A DNA stretch of 64,000 nucleotides, taken from positions 62,001-126,000 of the forward strand of contig NZ_LDTZ01000021.1 in the NCBI RefSeq assembly GCF_001186365.1, read 5' to 3'. The notes under the pieces were generated by a model. It did no database searches and had not been told where the DNA came from. It saw nothing but the letters and a program-made list of their open reading frames with translations. Origin of the DNA: Gordonia jacobaea. GTDB lineage: Bacteria; Actinomycetota; Actinomycetes; Mycobacteriales; Mycobacteriaceae. Numbering within the stretch: position 1 is the first letter of the stretch; each line of letters opens with the position of its first letter. Made by a program: the position numbers and the translations under genes. Below, piece by piece: positions 16,701 to 24,838 of the stretch.

Positions 16701-17703
16701 GAGCCGCACATGCGACGACTGTCGCCTCGGTGGGGCCGTAGGTGTTCCACACTTCGCGGCCATCGACGGCGAGCCGGTCGGCGAGTTCGGGCGGACACGC
16801 CTCGCCGCCGAAGATCAACAGTCGAACGGCTTCGAGCGCCTCCGGGGGCCAGAGTGATGCGAGGGTCGGCACCGTCGACACGACGGTGATGTCGCGCGCG
16901 ACGAGCCACGGCCCGAGGTCCATGCCGCTGCGCACCAGCGACCGAGGTGCGGGAACCAGGCATGCTCCGTGACGCCACGCGAGCCACATCTCCTCGCACG
17001 AGGCGTCGAAGGCGACAGACAGGCCTGCGAGTACCCGGTCGCCCGGGCCGAGCGGTTCGTCGCGGCAGAACATCGTCGCCTCGGCGTCGACGAATGCGGC
17101 GGCGTTGCGATGCGTGACCGCGACGCCCTTGGGGGTTCCGGTCGATCCCGACGTGAAGATGATCCACGCGTCGTCCCCAGGGGTCGGGCGGTTGGCGTCG
17201 GATGAGGCGGCCGTGGCTGTTGATTCCGGGGCTGCTGGGTCAGGAGTGAGGGAAGCGGCGGCGGGGTCGGGGGATGCACCGGCCGTGACGTGAATTCCCT
17301 CAGCGTCGGCGATCGCGTCGACTTTCGCTTCACCGAAGACCAGCGTCGCGCGTTCTTCCGGGTCGTCTGCGTCGACCGGAACGTAGGCGGCTCCCGCGTA
17401 GAGCACCGACAAGATAGCGGTGTAGAGGTCGCGTGAACCGGACGGCATCCGGATGCCGACTCGCGAACCACGACGCACCCCGAGCTGCTCCAACCGTGCC
17501 GCGCCGCGTCGTACTACGGCGGTGAGCTGCGCATATGTGAGGATTTGGTCGCCGTCGTCGATGGCGGGAGCGTCGGGGTACCGCGCGGCGGAGGCGTCGA
17601 GGATGTCGCACAATGTGCGTGGCGGTGCCGCCTGAGCCGACAGTAGAAACTCGGAGGGAATGGAATTGGGCAACCCGAGAGGACGCGAATCCGTGTCAGT
17701 CAC
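13738..17703 (-). CDS. Pls/PosA-type NRPS-like membrane enzyme
   Basis: This 1321-residue protein starts with an adenylation domain (about 1-520). A3 is TSGSTGTPKG near 184, the substrate-anchoring Asp is D233 in AFDAS, A5 is NTYGPTE near 320, A8 is near 420-438, and the catalytic Lys is K510 in TSGKVDRDALP. A carrier domain follows with the phosphopantetheine serine at S567 in EGGGSLAAA. The rest has several membrane segments mixed with left-handed beta-helix (hexapeptide acyltransferase-like) modules, as in poly-lysine synthetase-type Pls/PosA proteins. There is no condensation domain. It probably activates an amino acid and transfers or polymerises it at the membrane. The product is unknown. 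Confidence 0.88.
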   Translation of the reverse strand: MTDTDSRPLGLPNSIPSEFLLSAQAAPPRTLCDILDASAARYPDAPAIDDGDQILTYAQLTAVVRRGAARLEQLGVRRGSRVGIRMPSGSRDLYTAILSVLYAGAAYVPVDADDPEERATLVFGEAKVDAIADAEGIHVTAGASPDPAAASLTPDPAAPESTATAASSDANRPTPGDDAWIIFTSGSTGTPKGVAVTHRNAAAFVDAEATMFCRDEPLGPGDRVLAGLSVAFDASCEEMWLAWRHGACLVPAPRSLVRSGMDLGPWLVARDITVVSTVPTLASLWPPEALEAVRLLIFGGEACPPELADRLAVDGREVWNTYGPTEATVVACAALLGGPGPVRIGLPLPGWDLAVVGADGLPVAEGETGELIIGGVGLAHYLDPAKDAEKYAPMPTLGWDRAYRSGDLVRLDREGLVFGGRADDQVKVGGRRIELGEIDNALQHLPGVSGAATAVRKTAAGNSLLVGYLVSADPEFDVANAHSLLAEQLPAPMVPRLALVDELPTRTSGKVDRDALPWPLPGTDNSDDEDASDLSSTEAWLAARWTDVLGATVTSAGTDFFAEGGGSLAAAQLVTAVRERYPEITVADLYDHPRLGSLAEFLGETTAAEVVDPREVKPTPAATGVAQLLLSVPLSTLTGLQWATWLGVVNNIGAWAARRLDVSVPWLVEVNWWVVLVAFLIFITPPGRMVIAAIGSRILLGGVDSGTYPRGGNVHIRLWVAERLLVASGAANLSGAPWMIYLARALGSSVGRGVDLHTIPPVTGKLTIGDGASVEPEVDVAGWWIDGDLVHIGEIVIKRGATIGARSTLAPGAVVGKDAEVSPGSAVFGRVKAGQHWAGSPAVKIGKATHSWPDHRPRRASIWVPLYGLSSMVLAAIPLISLGVGLLVIGTWALHADRLRDVAIRSLILLPAATIVSLAVFAAITAILVRAMSLGLEKGYHPVRSRVGWQVWMTERLLDSARTYLFPLYAGLLTPWWFRVLGAKVGKGTEISTALVLPKFTTIADGAFLADDTMVASYELGGGWMHIDDVKIGKRSFLGNSGMAAPGRKVPKNGLVAVLSAAPDRAKSGSSWLGSPPIRLRRTAATTDTSRTFDPPVRLKVARAVIETLRLIPVMISFGLGIFMLLSLQYIAQQANYAIAGLVSGLLLILCGAIACCIAAAAKWAVVGRIEVSEHPLWSSFVWRNELSDAFVETVAAPWFANAATGTPVLNVWLRLLGAQIGKGVWCETYWLPEADLVSLGAGATVERGCVVQTHLFHDRVMAIDRVVLADGATLGPHCVALPASGLGESATVGPASLVMRGDVVPAHTRWQGNPIAPWHD

Positions 17704-18072
17704 GCCGGGTACCGCCGATTCTCGAGAGTGAATGTTGACCCTGATGCGGATGCGTACGCATCACATGGTGTCGCTGACATGGCTGCTGTGGAGTGTCCTA
17801 GCTCTCTGATTTGCGCGGCTGGTGAGATCGCGCTCGGAAATCCCGGCGCCAGACTGTCGGTCTCCCGAAACGGGTGTAGCTTCACATTCATCGGTTCCGA
17901 ACACACTGTAGGTAGTTGCACTGTAGATATCTCACCGTGGGAAACCTCGCGGGAGCACTCTGTGCAGGAATACTAGCCAAGGGAATTCGGCCCGTGGTTG
18001 CCGTCGACGCCGCCACACGATTCTGATCGCGCATCACTTTCTCGCGGTTGGGTTGGGGTGAGGAGAAACAGC
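17704..18072. other. Intergenic region between NRPS-like and hydrolase genes
   Basis: This 369-base stretch has no credible gene and holds the divergent promoters. It contains a perfect 14-base palindrome GATGCGTACGCATC (17749-17762) about 50 bases before the NRPS-like start, a good operator candidate. The part from about 17870 to 17990 is richer in A and T than its surroundings. An AGGAG ribosome site at 18061-18065 belongs to the hydrolase. Confidence 0.5.
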
Positions 18073-19047
18073 ATGCCAATTGTGCATCACCGAAAGGCGA
18101 GTGCGCTCTCGTACCCACTGTGGTTTGCGACTCGTGCACTCTTGAAACCAACGCTCGCGGTGTGGCCGTTGAACAGGCCAGGGTTGGCCGGACTCTTCTT
18201 GATCGATCGTCTGTTCGCCGGAGCGCCAGAACCGAGACACGTTGTTCGTGAGCAGATGGAGCTCGCAGGCCGACCCACAGAGGTGGTCATGCCGAGCGGA
18301 CCGTCGCGGCGCGACGCCGATACCGCGATCCTCTACCTCCATGGCGGTGCATTCGTCGTCGGAGGTCTGGGAACACACCGCTCGATTGTCGCCCGACTCG
18401 CGAAGGCGTGCGCGCTGCCGGTCTTCTCGCTCGAGTACCGCCAGCTGCCGAAGGCGGGCGTCGGGACATCGGTCGACGACGCCATGGCCGCCTACCGCGA
18501 ACTGCTCAGCGAGCGCGGATACCGACGGCTGATCGTCGCGGGCGACTCCGCGGGCGGCTTCTTGGCGATGAAGGTCGCCGAGGGCACCTACACGGCCGGT
18601 CTGCCGACACCGGTGGCCCTCATCGGGTTCTCCCCGCTACTCGACCTCGACCTGGGCACCAACCCCGACCGCTGTAGCCGTTCCGACGCCTATCTGCCGA
18701 TGAGCAAGATGGCTCGCCTCGTCCCGCTGCTCGACCGGGGTCCGATCCCGTTGCGCGGTGCTCGCCGCGCCGCAGACATCGATGCCGAGGCGTTCCCACC
18801 GACGGTGATGATCACGGCAGAGAACGAGATGCTCGAAGCCGACGTGATCGAACTGATCGAACGGCTCGACGAGGCGGGAGTCGACGCCGTCGCGCACAGC
18901 TACTCCTGGCAGGTGCACGCGTTCCCGGTCATGAACGCCCGCCACACCGAGACGCTGCACGCCGTCGAGACCACCGCCGCCTTCACCACGCAGGCGGTCC
19001 GCGACGCCAAGGCCGCCGACGAGCGCGACGCCAAGGCGGTCGGCTGA
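18073..19047 (+). CDS. Alpha/beta hydrolase, hormone-sensitive lipase family
   Basis: From ATG 18073 (AGGAG 7 bases upstream) the product has 324 residues. The oxyanion motif is YLHGGAFVVGG, the nucleophile elbow is GDSAGG, and the later acid and His regions are TAENEMLEAD and WQVHAFP. This is the HSL (family IV) layout of actinobacterial Lip esterases, which cleave carboxylic esters. A longer in-frame start at 17998 lacks a ribosome site. The C-terminal KAADERDAKAVG is low complexity, and TCGAG repeats follow the stop closely. The physiological ester is unknown. Confidence 0.87.
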   Translation: MPIVHHRKASALSYPLWFATRALLKPTLAVWPLNRPGLAGLFLIDRLFAGAPEPRHVVREQMELAGRPTEVVMPSGPSRRDADTAILYLHGGAFVVGGLGTHRSIVARLAKACALPVFSLEYRQLPKAGVGTSVDDAMAAYRELLSERGYRRLIVAGDSAGGFLAMKVAEGTYTAGLPTPVALIGFSPLLDLDLGTNPDRCSRSDAYLPMSKMARLVPLLDRGPIPLRGARRAADIDAEAFPPTVMITAENEMLEADVIELIERLDEAGVDAVAHSYSWQVHAFPVMNARHTETLHAVETTAAFTTQAVRDAKAADERDAKAVG

Positions 19048-19056
19048 GCGGACGCC

Positions 19057-19260
19057 GCTGGTCGAGCCGAGCCGCTGGTCGAGCCGAGCCCGCTGGTCGA
19101 GCTGCGCCCGCTGGTCGAGCTTGTCGAGACCACCCCACCGCTGGTCGAGCTGCGCCCGCTGGTCGAGCTTGTCGAGACCACTCCCCCCGGCGTCGAACGC
19201 CCAACCCCGCGGCGTCGAACGCCCAACCTCCCGGTCGTCGACGTAAGCGCGGCGTCGAAC
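19057..19260. repeat. Cluster of GCTGGTCGAGC intergenic repeats
   Basis: Six copies of GCTGGTCGAGC lie between 19057 and 19170. Two of them extend to GTCGAGCTTGTCGAGACCA. They are followed by three copies of GGCGTCGAAC, two extended by GCCCAACC. The array starts right after the hydrolase stop. Related sequences occur at 20808-21040 and 40827-40958. This type of TCGAG repeat is scattered between genes in Gordonia-like genomes; its function is unknown. Confidence 0.8.
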
Positions 19261-19323
19261 TGCCATAGTGGAGAGGCGCGGCAGACATCCCGCGCGGCGT
19301 CGAGAAACAGGTGGTGGACAACG

Positions 19324-20541
19324 GTGAGTGCGACTGCGTCACATTCGACTGGGGCAAGTAAGACCAAGACGGTCGGAGAGCTCTTCGGCTTCGACAGGTT
19401 GCTCGACGACCAGGAGCGGGCGATCGTCGACACAGTTCGCGACTTCGGCGCCAAACGTCTGCGTCCCCACGTCGGCGAGTGGTTCGAGGACGGCACGCTT
19501 CCCGTCCGAGACCTCGCCCGCGAGTTCGGCAAGCTCGGCCTGTTCGGCATGCACCTCGAGGGATACGGCTGCGCCGGAACGTCTGCGACCGAGTACGGGC
19601 TGGCCTGCCTGGAGGTCGAGGCCGTCGATTCAGGTCTGCGCAGTTTCATGTCGGTGCAGGGATCGCTCGCGATGTTCGCGATCCGCGCCTTCGGCAGCGA
19701 AGAACACCGCGAAGAATGGCTGCCCAAGATGGCTGCGGGCGAGGCGATCGGTTGCTTCGGCCTGACCGAACCCGACTTCGGCTCGAACCCGGCGGGCATG
19801 CGGACCGTCGCGAAACGCGATGGCGACGACTGGGTCATCAACGGTTCCAAGATGTGGATCACGAACGGCAGCGTCGCCGACGTTGCCATCGTGTGGGCGC
19901 GCACCGATCTCGAAGAGGGATCGCGCGGAATTCGTGGATTCGTCGTCCCCACGGATACCCGCGGCTTCCGGTCGATGGTGGTCAAGCACAAGCTGTCGCT
20001 GCGGGCGTCGATCACCGCCGAGCTGTCCTTCGAGGACATGCGGTTGCCGGCTTCAGCGATGCTGCCCGAGGTGACCGGACTCAAGGGTCCGCTGAGTTGC
20101 TTGAACGAAGCGCGGTTCGGCATCGTCTTCGGTGTCGTCGGCGCGGCGCGCGACTGTCTGGAGAGCGCACTCTCCTACACCGCCGACCGCGAGGTCTTCG
20201 ACAAGCCGCTGTCGGGGTACCAGATCAGCCAGACCAAGATCGCAGACATGGCACTCGAGGTGGGCAAGGCATTCCTGCTCGCCATCCAGTTGGGGCGCAT
20301 CAAGGACGAGACCAAGATCGCACCCGAGCAGATCAGCCTCGGCAAACTCAACAACGTCCGCGAAGCGATCGCCGTTGCCCGAGAGTGTCGAACACTGTTG
20401 GGCGCCAACGGAATCACACTCGAATACCCGGTGATGCGGCACGCCAACAACCTCGAATCCGTGCTCACCTACGAAGGCACAAGCGAGATGCACCAACTGA
20501 TGATCGGCAAGGCGCTCACCGGACAGGATGCCTTCCGGTGA
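19324..20541 (+). CDS. Acyl-CoA dehydrogenase, glutaryl-CoA dehydrogenase-like
   Basis: The 405-residue protein is a standard acyl-CoA dehydrogenase: helical N-domain, FAD motif CFGLTEPDFGSNP near 156, and catalytic Glu near 384 in TYEGTSEMH. DSGLRSFMSVQGS at 102-114 keeps Arg106 and Ser110. These align with Arg94 and Ser98 that bind the distal carboxylate in human glutaryl-CoA dehydrogenase, so a dicarboxylyl-CoA substrate (oxidative decarboxylation to crotonyl-CoA in lysine or tryptophan breakdown) is likely. It starts with GTG. Its stop overlaps the next gene by 4 bases. Confidence 0.85.
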   Translation: MSATASHSTGASKTKTVGELFGFDRLLDDQERAIVDTVRDFGAKRLRPHVGEWFEDGTLPVRDLAREFGKLGLFGMHLEGYGCAGTSATEYGLACLEVEAVDSGLRSFMSVQGSLAMFAIRAFGSEEHREEWLPKMAAGEAIGCFGLTEPDFGSNPAGMRTVAKRDGDDWVINGSKMWITNGSVADVAIVWARTDLEEGSRGIRGFVVPTDTRGFRSMVVKHKLSLRASITAELSFEDMRLPASAMLPEVTGLKGPLSCLNEARFGIVFGVVGAARDCLESALSYTADREVFDKPLSGYQISQTKIADMALEVGKAFLLAIQLGRIKDETKIAPEQISLGKLNNVREAIAVARECRTLLGANGITLEYPVMRHANNLESVLTYEGTSEMHQLMIGKALTGQDAFR

Positions 20542-20780
20542 CCAATCCCCAATTCCAGCGCGCCGCACAGGGTTTCTCCCGCGGCATGGTGATCTTCGGT
20601 TCCGTCGTGCTGATGGTGTGCGTCGGGCTGCTCGTCGTCAACTGGTGGAACAACCAGCAGTGGCTGTGGGTGGTACTCGGCATCGGGATCATCGTCGTGA
20701 ACATCGCGATGGTCGGGCTCACGTTCCGCAAAGCCAAACTCGCCCCGCCCATTCCGGACCGCCACGACGACGAGGACTAA
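20538..20780 (+). CDS. Small two-helix membrane protein
   Basis: The 80-residue protein starts at GTG 20538, overlapping the dehydrogenase stop (GTGA), so it is translationally coupled. It has two hydrophobic segments (about 18-38 and 45-65) joined by a short WWNNQQW turn, and ends in a charged RHDDED tail. I do not recognise a family. The tight coupling suggests the same transcript, not necessarily the same process. Confidence 0.7.
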   Translation: MTNPQFQRAAQGFSRGMVIFGSVVLMVCVGLLVVNWWNNQQWLWVVLGIGIIVVNIAMVGLTFRKAKLAPPIPDRHDDED

Positions 20781-20807
20781 CGCTAAACGGACCGGTCCGG
20801 GCCGACC

Positions 20808-20856
20808 TGCTGGTTGAGCAGGCCGCGAGCGCAGCGAGCAGCCGTGTCGAAACCGC
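20808..20856. repeat. Dispersed intergenic repeat, copy A
   Basis: It reads GCTGGTTGAGCAGGCCGCGA, then GCGCAGCGAGCAGCCGTGTC and GAAACCGCTACGCGCTC. It matches copy B at 20980-21038 with very few changes. It starts about 30 bases after the small membrane protein's stop. Degenerate copies of CCGCTGG fill 20875-20980. Confidence 0.8.
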
Positions 20857-20979
20857 TACGCGCTCTGCCCGCTTACCCCGCTGGTCGCCTTCCCGCTCGC
20901 TGTTGAGCGAGCTCACCCCGCTGGCAGGCAGTTCCATCCCGCTGGCTGGCCAGCCGCCCCGCCGGCAGGCCGTCCCCTC

Positions 20980-21038
20980 CCGCTGGTTGAGCAGGCCGCG
21001 AGCGTAGCGAGCAGCCGTGTCGAAACCACTACGCGCTC
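20980..21038. repeat. Dispersed repeat, copy B, overlapping the ABC exporter end
   Basis: It is nearly identical to copy A, differing mainly at one position in GAGCGyAGCGAG and one in AAACCrCTACG. Its right end runs into the ABC exporter coding region. The last two codons and the TAG stop of that gene, on the minus strand, lie in the repeat's AGCGCGTAG. Confidence 0.8.
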
Positions 21039-22948
21039 AACGTCTCCGGGCGGCACTCCGCCTGCTGCTCGGAGCTCGCGTCGGCGAACTGTGTGCGATA
21101 GAGCTGCGCGTATCGTCCGTTGGCCGCCAATAGTGTTCGGTGATCACCGCGTTCGACGACGCGCCCTGCTTCGATCACCACGATCTGGTCGGCGGCACGG
21201 ATCGTCGACAACCGGTGCGCGATGACGATCGACGTGCGCCCCTGCAGTGCCTCAGCCAACGCTTCCTGAACCGCGGCTTCCGACGTTGAGTCCAGGTGCG
21301 CGGTCGCCTCGTCGAGGATCACGACGGCGGGGTGTGCCAACAGGAGTCGCGCGATGGTCATGCGTTGACGTTCGCCGCCCGACAATCGATACCCGCGTTC
21401 GCCGACGATCGTGTCCAGGCCGTCGGGCAGGCTCGCGACCAACTCGTCGAGCCGCGCTCTGCGGAGCGCGTCCCAGATGGCAGCGTCGGATGCATCTGGT
21501 TGAGCCAGAACGAGATTCGCGCGGACGCTGTCGTGGAATAGGTGTCCGTCCTGGGTCACCAATCCGACATTCCGGTGCACCGATTCGCTGCGCAGGTCGC
21601 GCACGTCGACGCCGTTGAGGCGGATGGCGCCCTCGTCGACGTCGTACAGGCGGGTGGCAAGACTCGCGATCGTCGACTTGCCCGCGCCGGAACTCCCCAC
21701 CAGCGCGACCATCGAGCCCGCCGGGACGTCGATGTCGACGTCGTGCAGCACCTGAGTCCCGCCCCGACTGTCCAGTTGCGCAACCTCTTCCAGCGAGGCC
21801 AGGGAGACCTTGTCGGCCGATGGATAGCCGAAGGAGACGTGGTCGAATCGGACGCTCACACCGTCGTCGGCGTCGGGAACGTCGGTGGCGTCGGGCTTGT
21901 CGTCGATCAGGGGCGCGAGATCGAGCACCTCGAAGACCCGCTCGAAACTGACCAGCGCACTCATGATTTCGACTCGCGCGTTCGCGAGTGCGGTGAGTGG
22001 CGCGTACATGCGCGTCAGCAAGAGCGCCAGTGCCACAACGGCTCCCGCGGAGAGGTGTTGATGCACTGCGAGCCAGCCGCCGAGTCCGTAGACGAGCGCG
22101 AGTGCCAACGCCGACACCAACGTCAGTGCTGTGATGAAGACGCCCTGCAGCATCGCGCGTCGCACGCCGATATCGCGGACCCTGTCTGCGCGCGTGGCGA
22201 ATTCACGACTCTCCAACGTCGGACTGCCGAACAGCTTGACCAAGGTCGCGCCAGGTGCCGAGAAGCGTTCCGTCATCTGTGTCGACATCCGCGCGTTGTG
22301 CTCGGCTGCCTCATGGGAGAGGGCGGCCATCCGTCGAGCCATGCGGCGTGCGGGAATCACGAAGACGGGCAACAGAACCAACGCCAACAGGGTGATCTGC
22401 CAGCTGATCGCGAACATCACGCCGAGCGTCAACGCCAACGTCACGATGTTCGACACCACACCCGAGAGCGTGTCGCTGAACGCGCGTTGCGCGCCGATGA
22501 CGTCGTTGTTGAGTCGGCTCACCAGCGCGCCGGTTCGGGTACGCGTGAAGAACGCGACGGGCATCTTCTGGACGTGGTCGAAGACCGAGCGTCGTAGATC
22601 CAGGATCAGCCCCTCACCGATGTGCGCCGACAACCAGCGCGTGCCGATTCCCGCTGCGGCCTCGGCGACGGCGATCAGCGCGATCAACACCGCGAGTCCG
22701 ACGATCGTCCCGCCCGATCCAGCCTCGCTGATCAGATTGACCACGCGCCCTGCCAGGATCGGCGTCACCACCGTCAGCACCGCGGTGCACACCGACAGCG
22801 CGAGGAACACCCCGATACGGGCGCGGTGTGGGCGCGCGAAGGTCATGATGCGACGCAGCGTGCTTCGTCGGTCACCGCGCAGCCGCTTGCGCGACGGCGA
22901 GTTCGACGACTTGTACATCATGTCCCAGGCGACGGACTGCATACTCAT
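21029..22948 (-). CDS. ABC exporter half-transporter, fused permease and ATPase
   Basis: The 639-residue protein has a six-helix ABC type-1 exporter domain (about 35-340) and an ATPase domain (about 370-620). The ATPase shows Walker A GSSGAGKST, signature LSGGERQRM, Walker B VVILDEATAHLDS and H-loop IAHRLSTI. Half-transporters of this MsbA/multidrug type work as dimers to export lipids, peptides or drugs; the substrate cannot be told here. The last codons derive from a dispersed repeat. The ATG at 22948 has no ribosome site, so translation may be leaderless or start at a later Met. Upstream CTTGAGCT/CTTGAACT direct repeats may be regulatory. Confidence 0.88.
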   Translation of the reverse strand: MSMQSVAWDMMYKSSNSPSRKRLRGDRRSTLRRIMTFARPHRARIGVFLALSVCTAVLTVVTPILAGRVVNLISEAGSGGTIVGLAVLIALIAVAEAAAGIGTRWLSAHIGEGLILDLRRSVFDHVQKMPVAFFTRTRTGALVSRLNNDVIGAQRAFSDTLSGVVSNIVTLALTLGVMFAISWQITLLALVLLPVFVIPARRMARRMAALSHEAAEHNARMSTQMTERFSAPGATLVKLFGSPTLESREFATRADRVRDIGVRRAMLQGVFITALTLVSALALALVYGLGGWLAVHQHLSAGAVVALALLLTRMYAPLTALANARVEIMSALVSFERVFEVLDLAPLIDDKPDATDVPDADDGVSVRFDHVSFGYPSADKVSLASLEEVAQLDSRGGTQVLHDVDIDVPAGSMVALVGSSGAGKSTIASLATRLYDVDEGAIRLNGVDVRDLRSESVHRNVGLVTQDGHLFHDSVRANLVLAQPDASDAAIWDALRRARLDELVASLPDGLDTIVGERGYRLSGGERQRMTIARLLLAHPAVVILDEATAHLDSTSEAAVQEALAEALQGRTSIVIAHRLSTIRAADQIVVIEAGRVVERGDHRTLLAANGRYAQLYRTQFADASSEQQAECRPETLSA

Positions 22949-23071
22949 GAGTTCAAGAGTAGAAGCTCAAGTAAGGTTTAAGTCCAGCCGTGCGTTGCGC
23001 TAATAGCGGACGGGCCAAGTCGGCCCATCGCAGAGCGCTGCGTGTCATACCCACAGTCGAGAATGTGAGTC

Positions 23072-23587
23072 ATGGCCAAGATTTATCCGATCAACGACTG
23101 GGACTCGATGCTTGCGTGGGTCGCCGAATCGCTCGACGACCAACCGCCCGGACTCGAGTTCAGCCTCGGCCCCAACGATGTCCGATTGGCAGATGATTGG
23201 GACGAGCTGGAAGCCGAGGTCGAAGAGGACGATCTCGACATCGACGACGAGGCCGACTTCGCCGCGCCGGACGCCATCTGTGTGCAGGTCTACGTCCTGA
23301 GTGACGGCATATTCCTGGTGCGGAGGTCGCGCACCGCTCTGCGGACACTGCGCTTCGTCGACCACGACGCATCATCGATGCCCATCGAAACCTGGCAGGA
23401 CGACGATCCGTTCGACGACTGCACCGACGGGTACCTCTACACGCGCGATCGGCTACTCGCTGCGGAGGCGTGCATCAGTTGGTTTCGTGACAACTCCGAC
23501 GCGCCTGATCGGACCGACCTCGGTTGTCACTACAGCTACGCCGTCGAACTTCCCCGCGGGCGGTCCGCCGACGCGATCACCCCGTGA
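23072..23587 (+). CDS. Acidic protein of unknown function
   Basis: The 171-residue protein is strongly acidic: ELEAEVEEDDLDIDDEADF lies at about residues 49-67. It has no signal peptide or membrane segment. The start MAKIYPINDWDSMLAWV and the later part with VQVYVLSDGIFLVRRS and CISWFRDN look like a compact alpha/beta fold. Codon use is typical of the genome. I do not recognise a family. It is a lone gene ending in an inverted repeat, ahead of fgd1. Confidence 0.65.
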   Translation: MAKIYPINDWDSMLAWVAESLDDQPPGLEFSLGPNDVRLADDWDELEAEVEEDDLDIDDEADFAAPDAICVQVYVLSDGIFLVRRSRTALRTLRFVDHDASSMPIETWQDDDPFDDCTDGYLYTRDRLLAAEACISWFRDNSDAPDRTDLGCHYSYAVELPRGRSADAITP

Positions 23588-23601
23588 GCCTCGCGGGTCG
23601 A

Positions 23602-23651
23602 GTTGTGTGGGACGCACGGGTACAAAAATGCACCCCTGGATCCCACGCAAC
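23602..23651 (+). terminator. Hairpin after the acidic unknown gene
   Basis: GTTGTGTGGGA (23602-23612) pairs with TCCCACGCAAC (23641-23651) with one wobble. An inner GGGT/ACCC pair flanks an AT-rich loop. It starts 15 bases after the stop and precedes fgd1 by about 60 bases. Confidence 0.6.
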
Positions 23652-23714
23652 TGTCGGCCCTGCTGCCTGAGTACGTTGGATCACATAGACGGTCGTCGGC
23701 AGTGAGGTGAAGGC

Positions 23715-24737
23715 ATGGCACAGCAACTCAAGCTCGGATACAAGGCCTCGGCGGAGCAGTTCGCGCCCCGTGAGCTGGTGGAGATCGCCGTCGCGGCCGA
23801 GGAGCACGGCATGGACTCGGTGGCCGTCAGCGATCACTTCCAACCGTGGCGGCACAACGGCGGCCACGCGCCGTTCTCGTTGTCGTGGATGGCCGCGGTC
23901 GGCGAGCGCACCAACCGCGTACAGATCGGCACGTCGGTCCTGACCCCGACCTTCCGCTACAACCCCGCAGTCATCGCGCAGGCGTTCGCGACGATGGGCT
24001 GCCTGTATCCCGACCGCATCATGCTCGGCGTCGGCACGGGCGAGGCGCTCAACGAGTACGCCACCGGATTTCAGGGAGAGTGGCCCGACTTCAAGGAGCG
24101 ATTCGCTCGTCTGCGCGAGGCCATCAAGCTCATGCGCGAGCTGTGGACCGGCGAGGAGGTGACCTTCGAGGGGGAGTACTACCACACCAAGGGCGCCTAC
24201 ATGTACGACCTGCCCAAGCACCAGATCCCGGTCTACGTGGCCGCGGGCGGACCTGTCGTCGCACGGTATGCGGGCCGCTCGGGCGACGGCTTCATCTGTA
24301 CGTCCGGCAAGGGTCCCGAGCTCTACACCGAGAAGCTCATTCCGGCCGTTCGTGAGGGTGCGGAGAAGGTCGACCGGAACTTTGCCGAGATCGACCGCAT
24401 GATCGAGATCAAGATCTCGTACGACCCCGATCCTGAACTCGCACTGGAGAATTGCCGCTTCTGGGCGCCGCTGTCGCTGACCGCCGACCAGAAGAACAGC
24501 GTCAACAGCTCGACCGAGATGGAACGCCTTGCCGACGAACTGCCCATCGAGCAGGTCGCCAAGCGGTGGATCGTCGCATCCGACCCCGACGAGGCCGTCG
24601 AGAAGGTCAAGTTCTACACCGACGCCGGCCTGAACCACCTGGTCTTCCACGCGCCCGGCCACGATCAGCAGCGCTTCCTCGACAACTTCGAGAAAGACCT
24701 CGCCCCGCGGCTGCGCAAGCTGTCCGTGGCCGACTAG
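23715..24737 (+). CDS. fgd1: F420-dependent glucose-6-phosphate dehydrogenase
   Basis: The 340-residue luciferase-like TIM barrel is close in sequence to M. tuberculosis FGD1 over its whole length. Active-site residues are kept: His41 and Trp45 in SDHFQPWRH, and Glu110 in [10 protein letters not shown]. It oxidises glucose 6-phosphate to 6-phosphogluconolactone while reducing cofactor F420 to F420H2, the main supply of reduced F420 in these bacteria. A GAGGTGAAGG ribosome site precedes the ATG. In M. tuberculosis it is followed directly by pta; here four genes intervene. Confidence 0.95.
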   Translation: MAQQLKLGYKASAEQFAPRELVEIAVAAEEHGMDSVAVSDHFQPWRHNGGHAPFSLSWMAAVGERTNRVQIGTSVLTPTFRYNPAVIAQAFATMGCLYPDRIMLGVGTGEALNEYATGFQGEWPDFKERFARLREAIKLMRELWTGEEVTFEGEYYHTKGAYMYDLPKHQIPVYVAAGGPVVARYAGRSGDGFICTSGKGPELYTEKLIPAVREGAEKVDRNFAEIDRMIEIKISYDPDPELALENCRFWAPLSLTADQKNSVNSSTEMERLADELPIEQVAKRWIVASDPDEAVEKVKFYTDAGLNHLVFHAPGHDQQRFLDNFEKDLAPRLRKLSVAD

Positions 24738-24743
24738 AAACCA

Positions 24744-24823
24744 CGCGCAGAAACCTACGCGCCCTGGGCTATTGACCTGTACCGGTACACGTCAACGGCC
24801 CAGGGCGTGTACTTTTCTGCGCG
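24744..24823. repeat. 80-base nested inverted repeat between fgd1 and the lysR gene
   Basis: The arms nest in order: CGCGCAGAAA/TTTCTGCGCG, then ACGCGCCCTGGGC against GCCCAGGGCGTGT with one mismatch, then TTGAC/GTCAA, then the palindrome TGTACCGGTACA at the centre. The whole stretch can fold into one long hairpin or cruciform. It lies between two convergent genes and is most simply a two-way terminator, although the centre is more symmetric than termination needs. Confidence 0.75.
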
Positions 24824-24838
24824 CCCCGGGGCCGCGCC

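Noticed and set aside
19057..19260. CRISPR array
   Set aside because: The repeats are short, have no regular spacer length and no cas gene is nearby; they match a dispersed intergenic repeat type.
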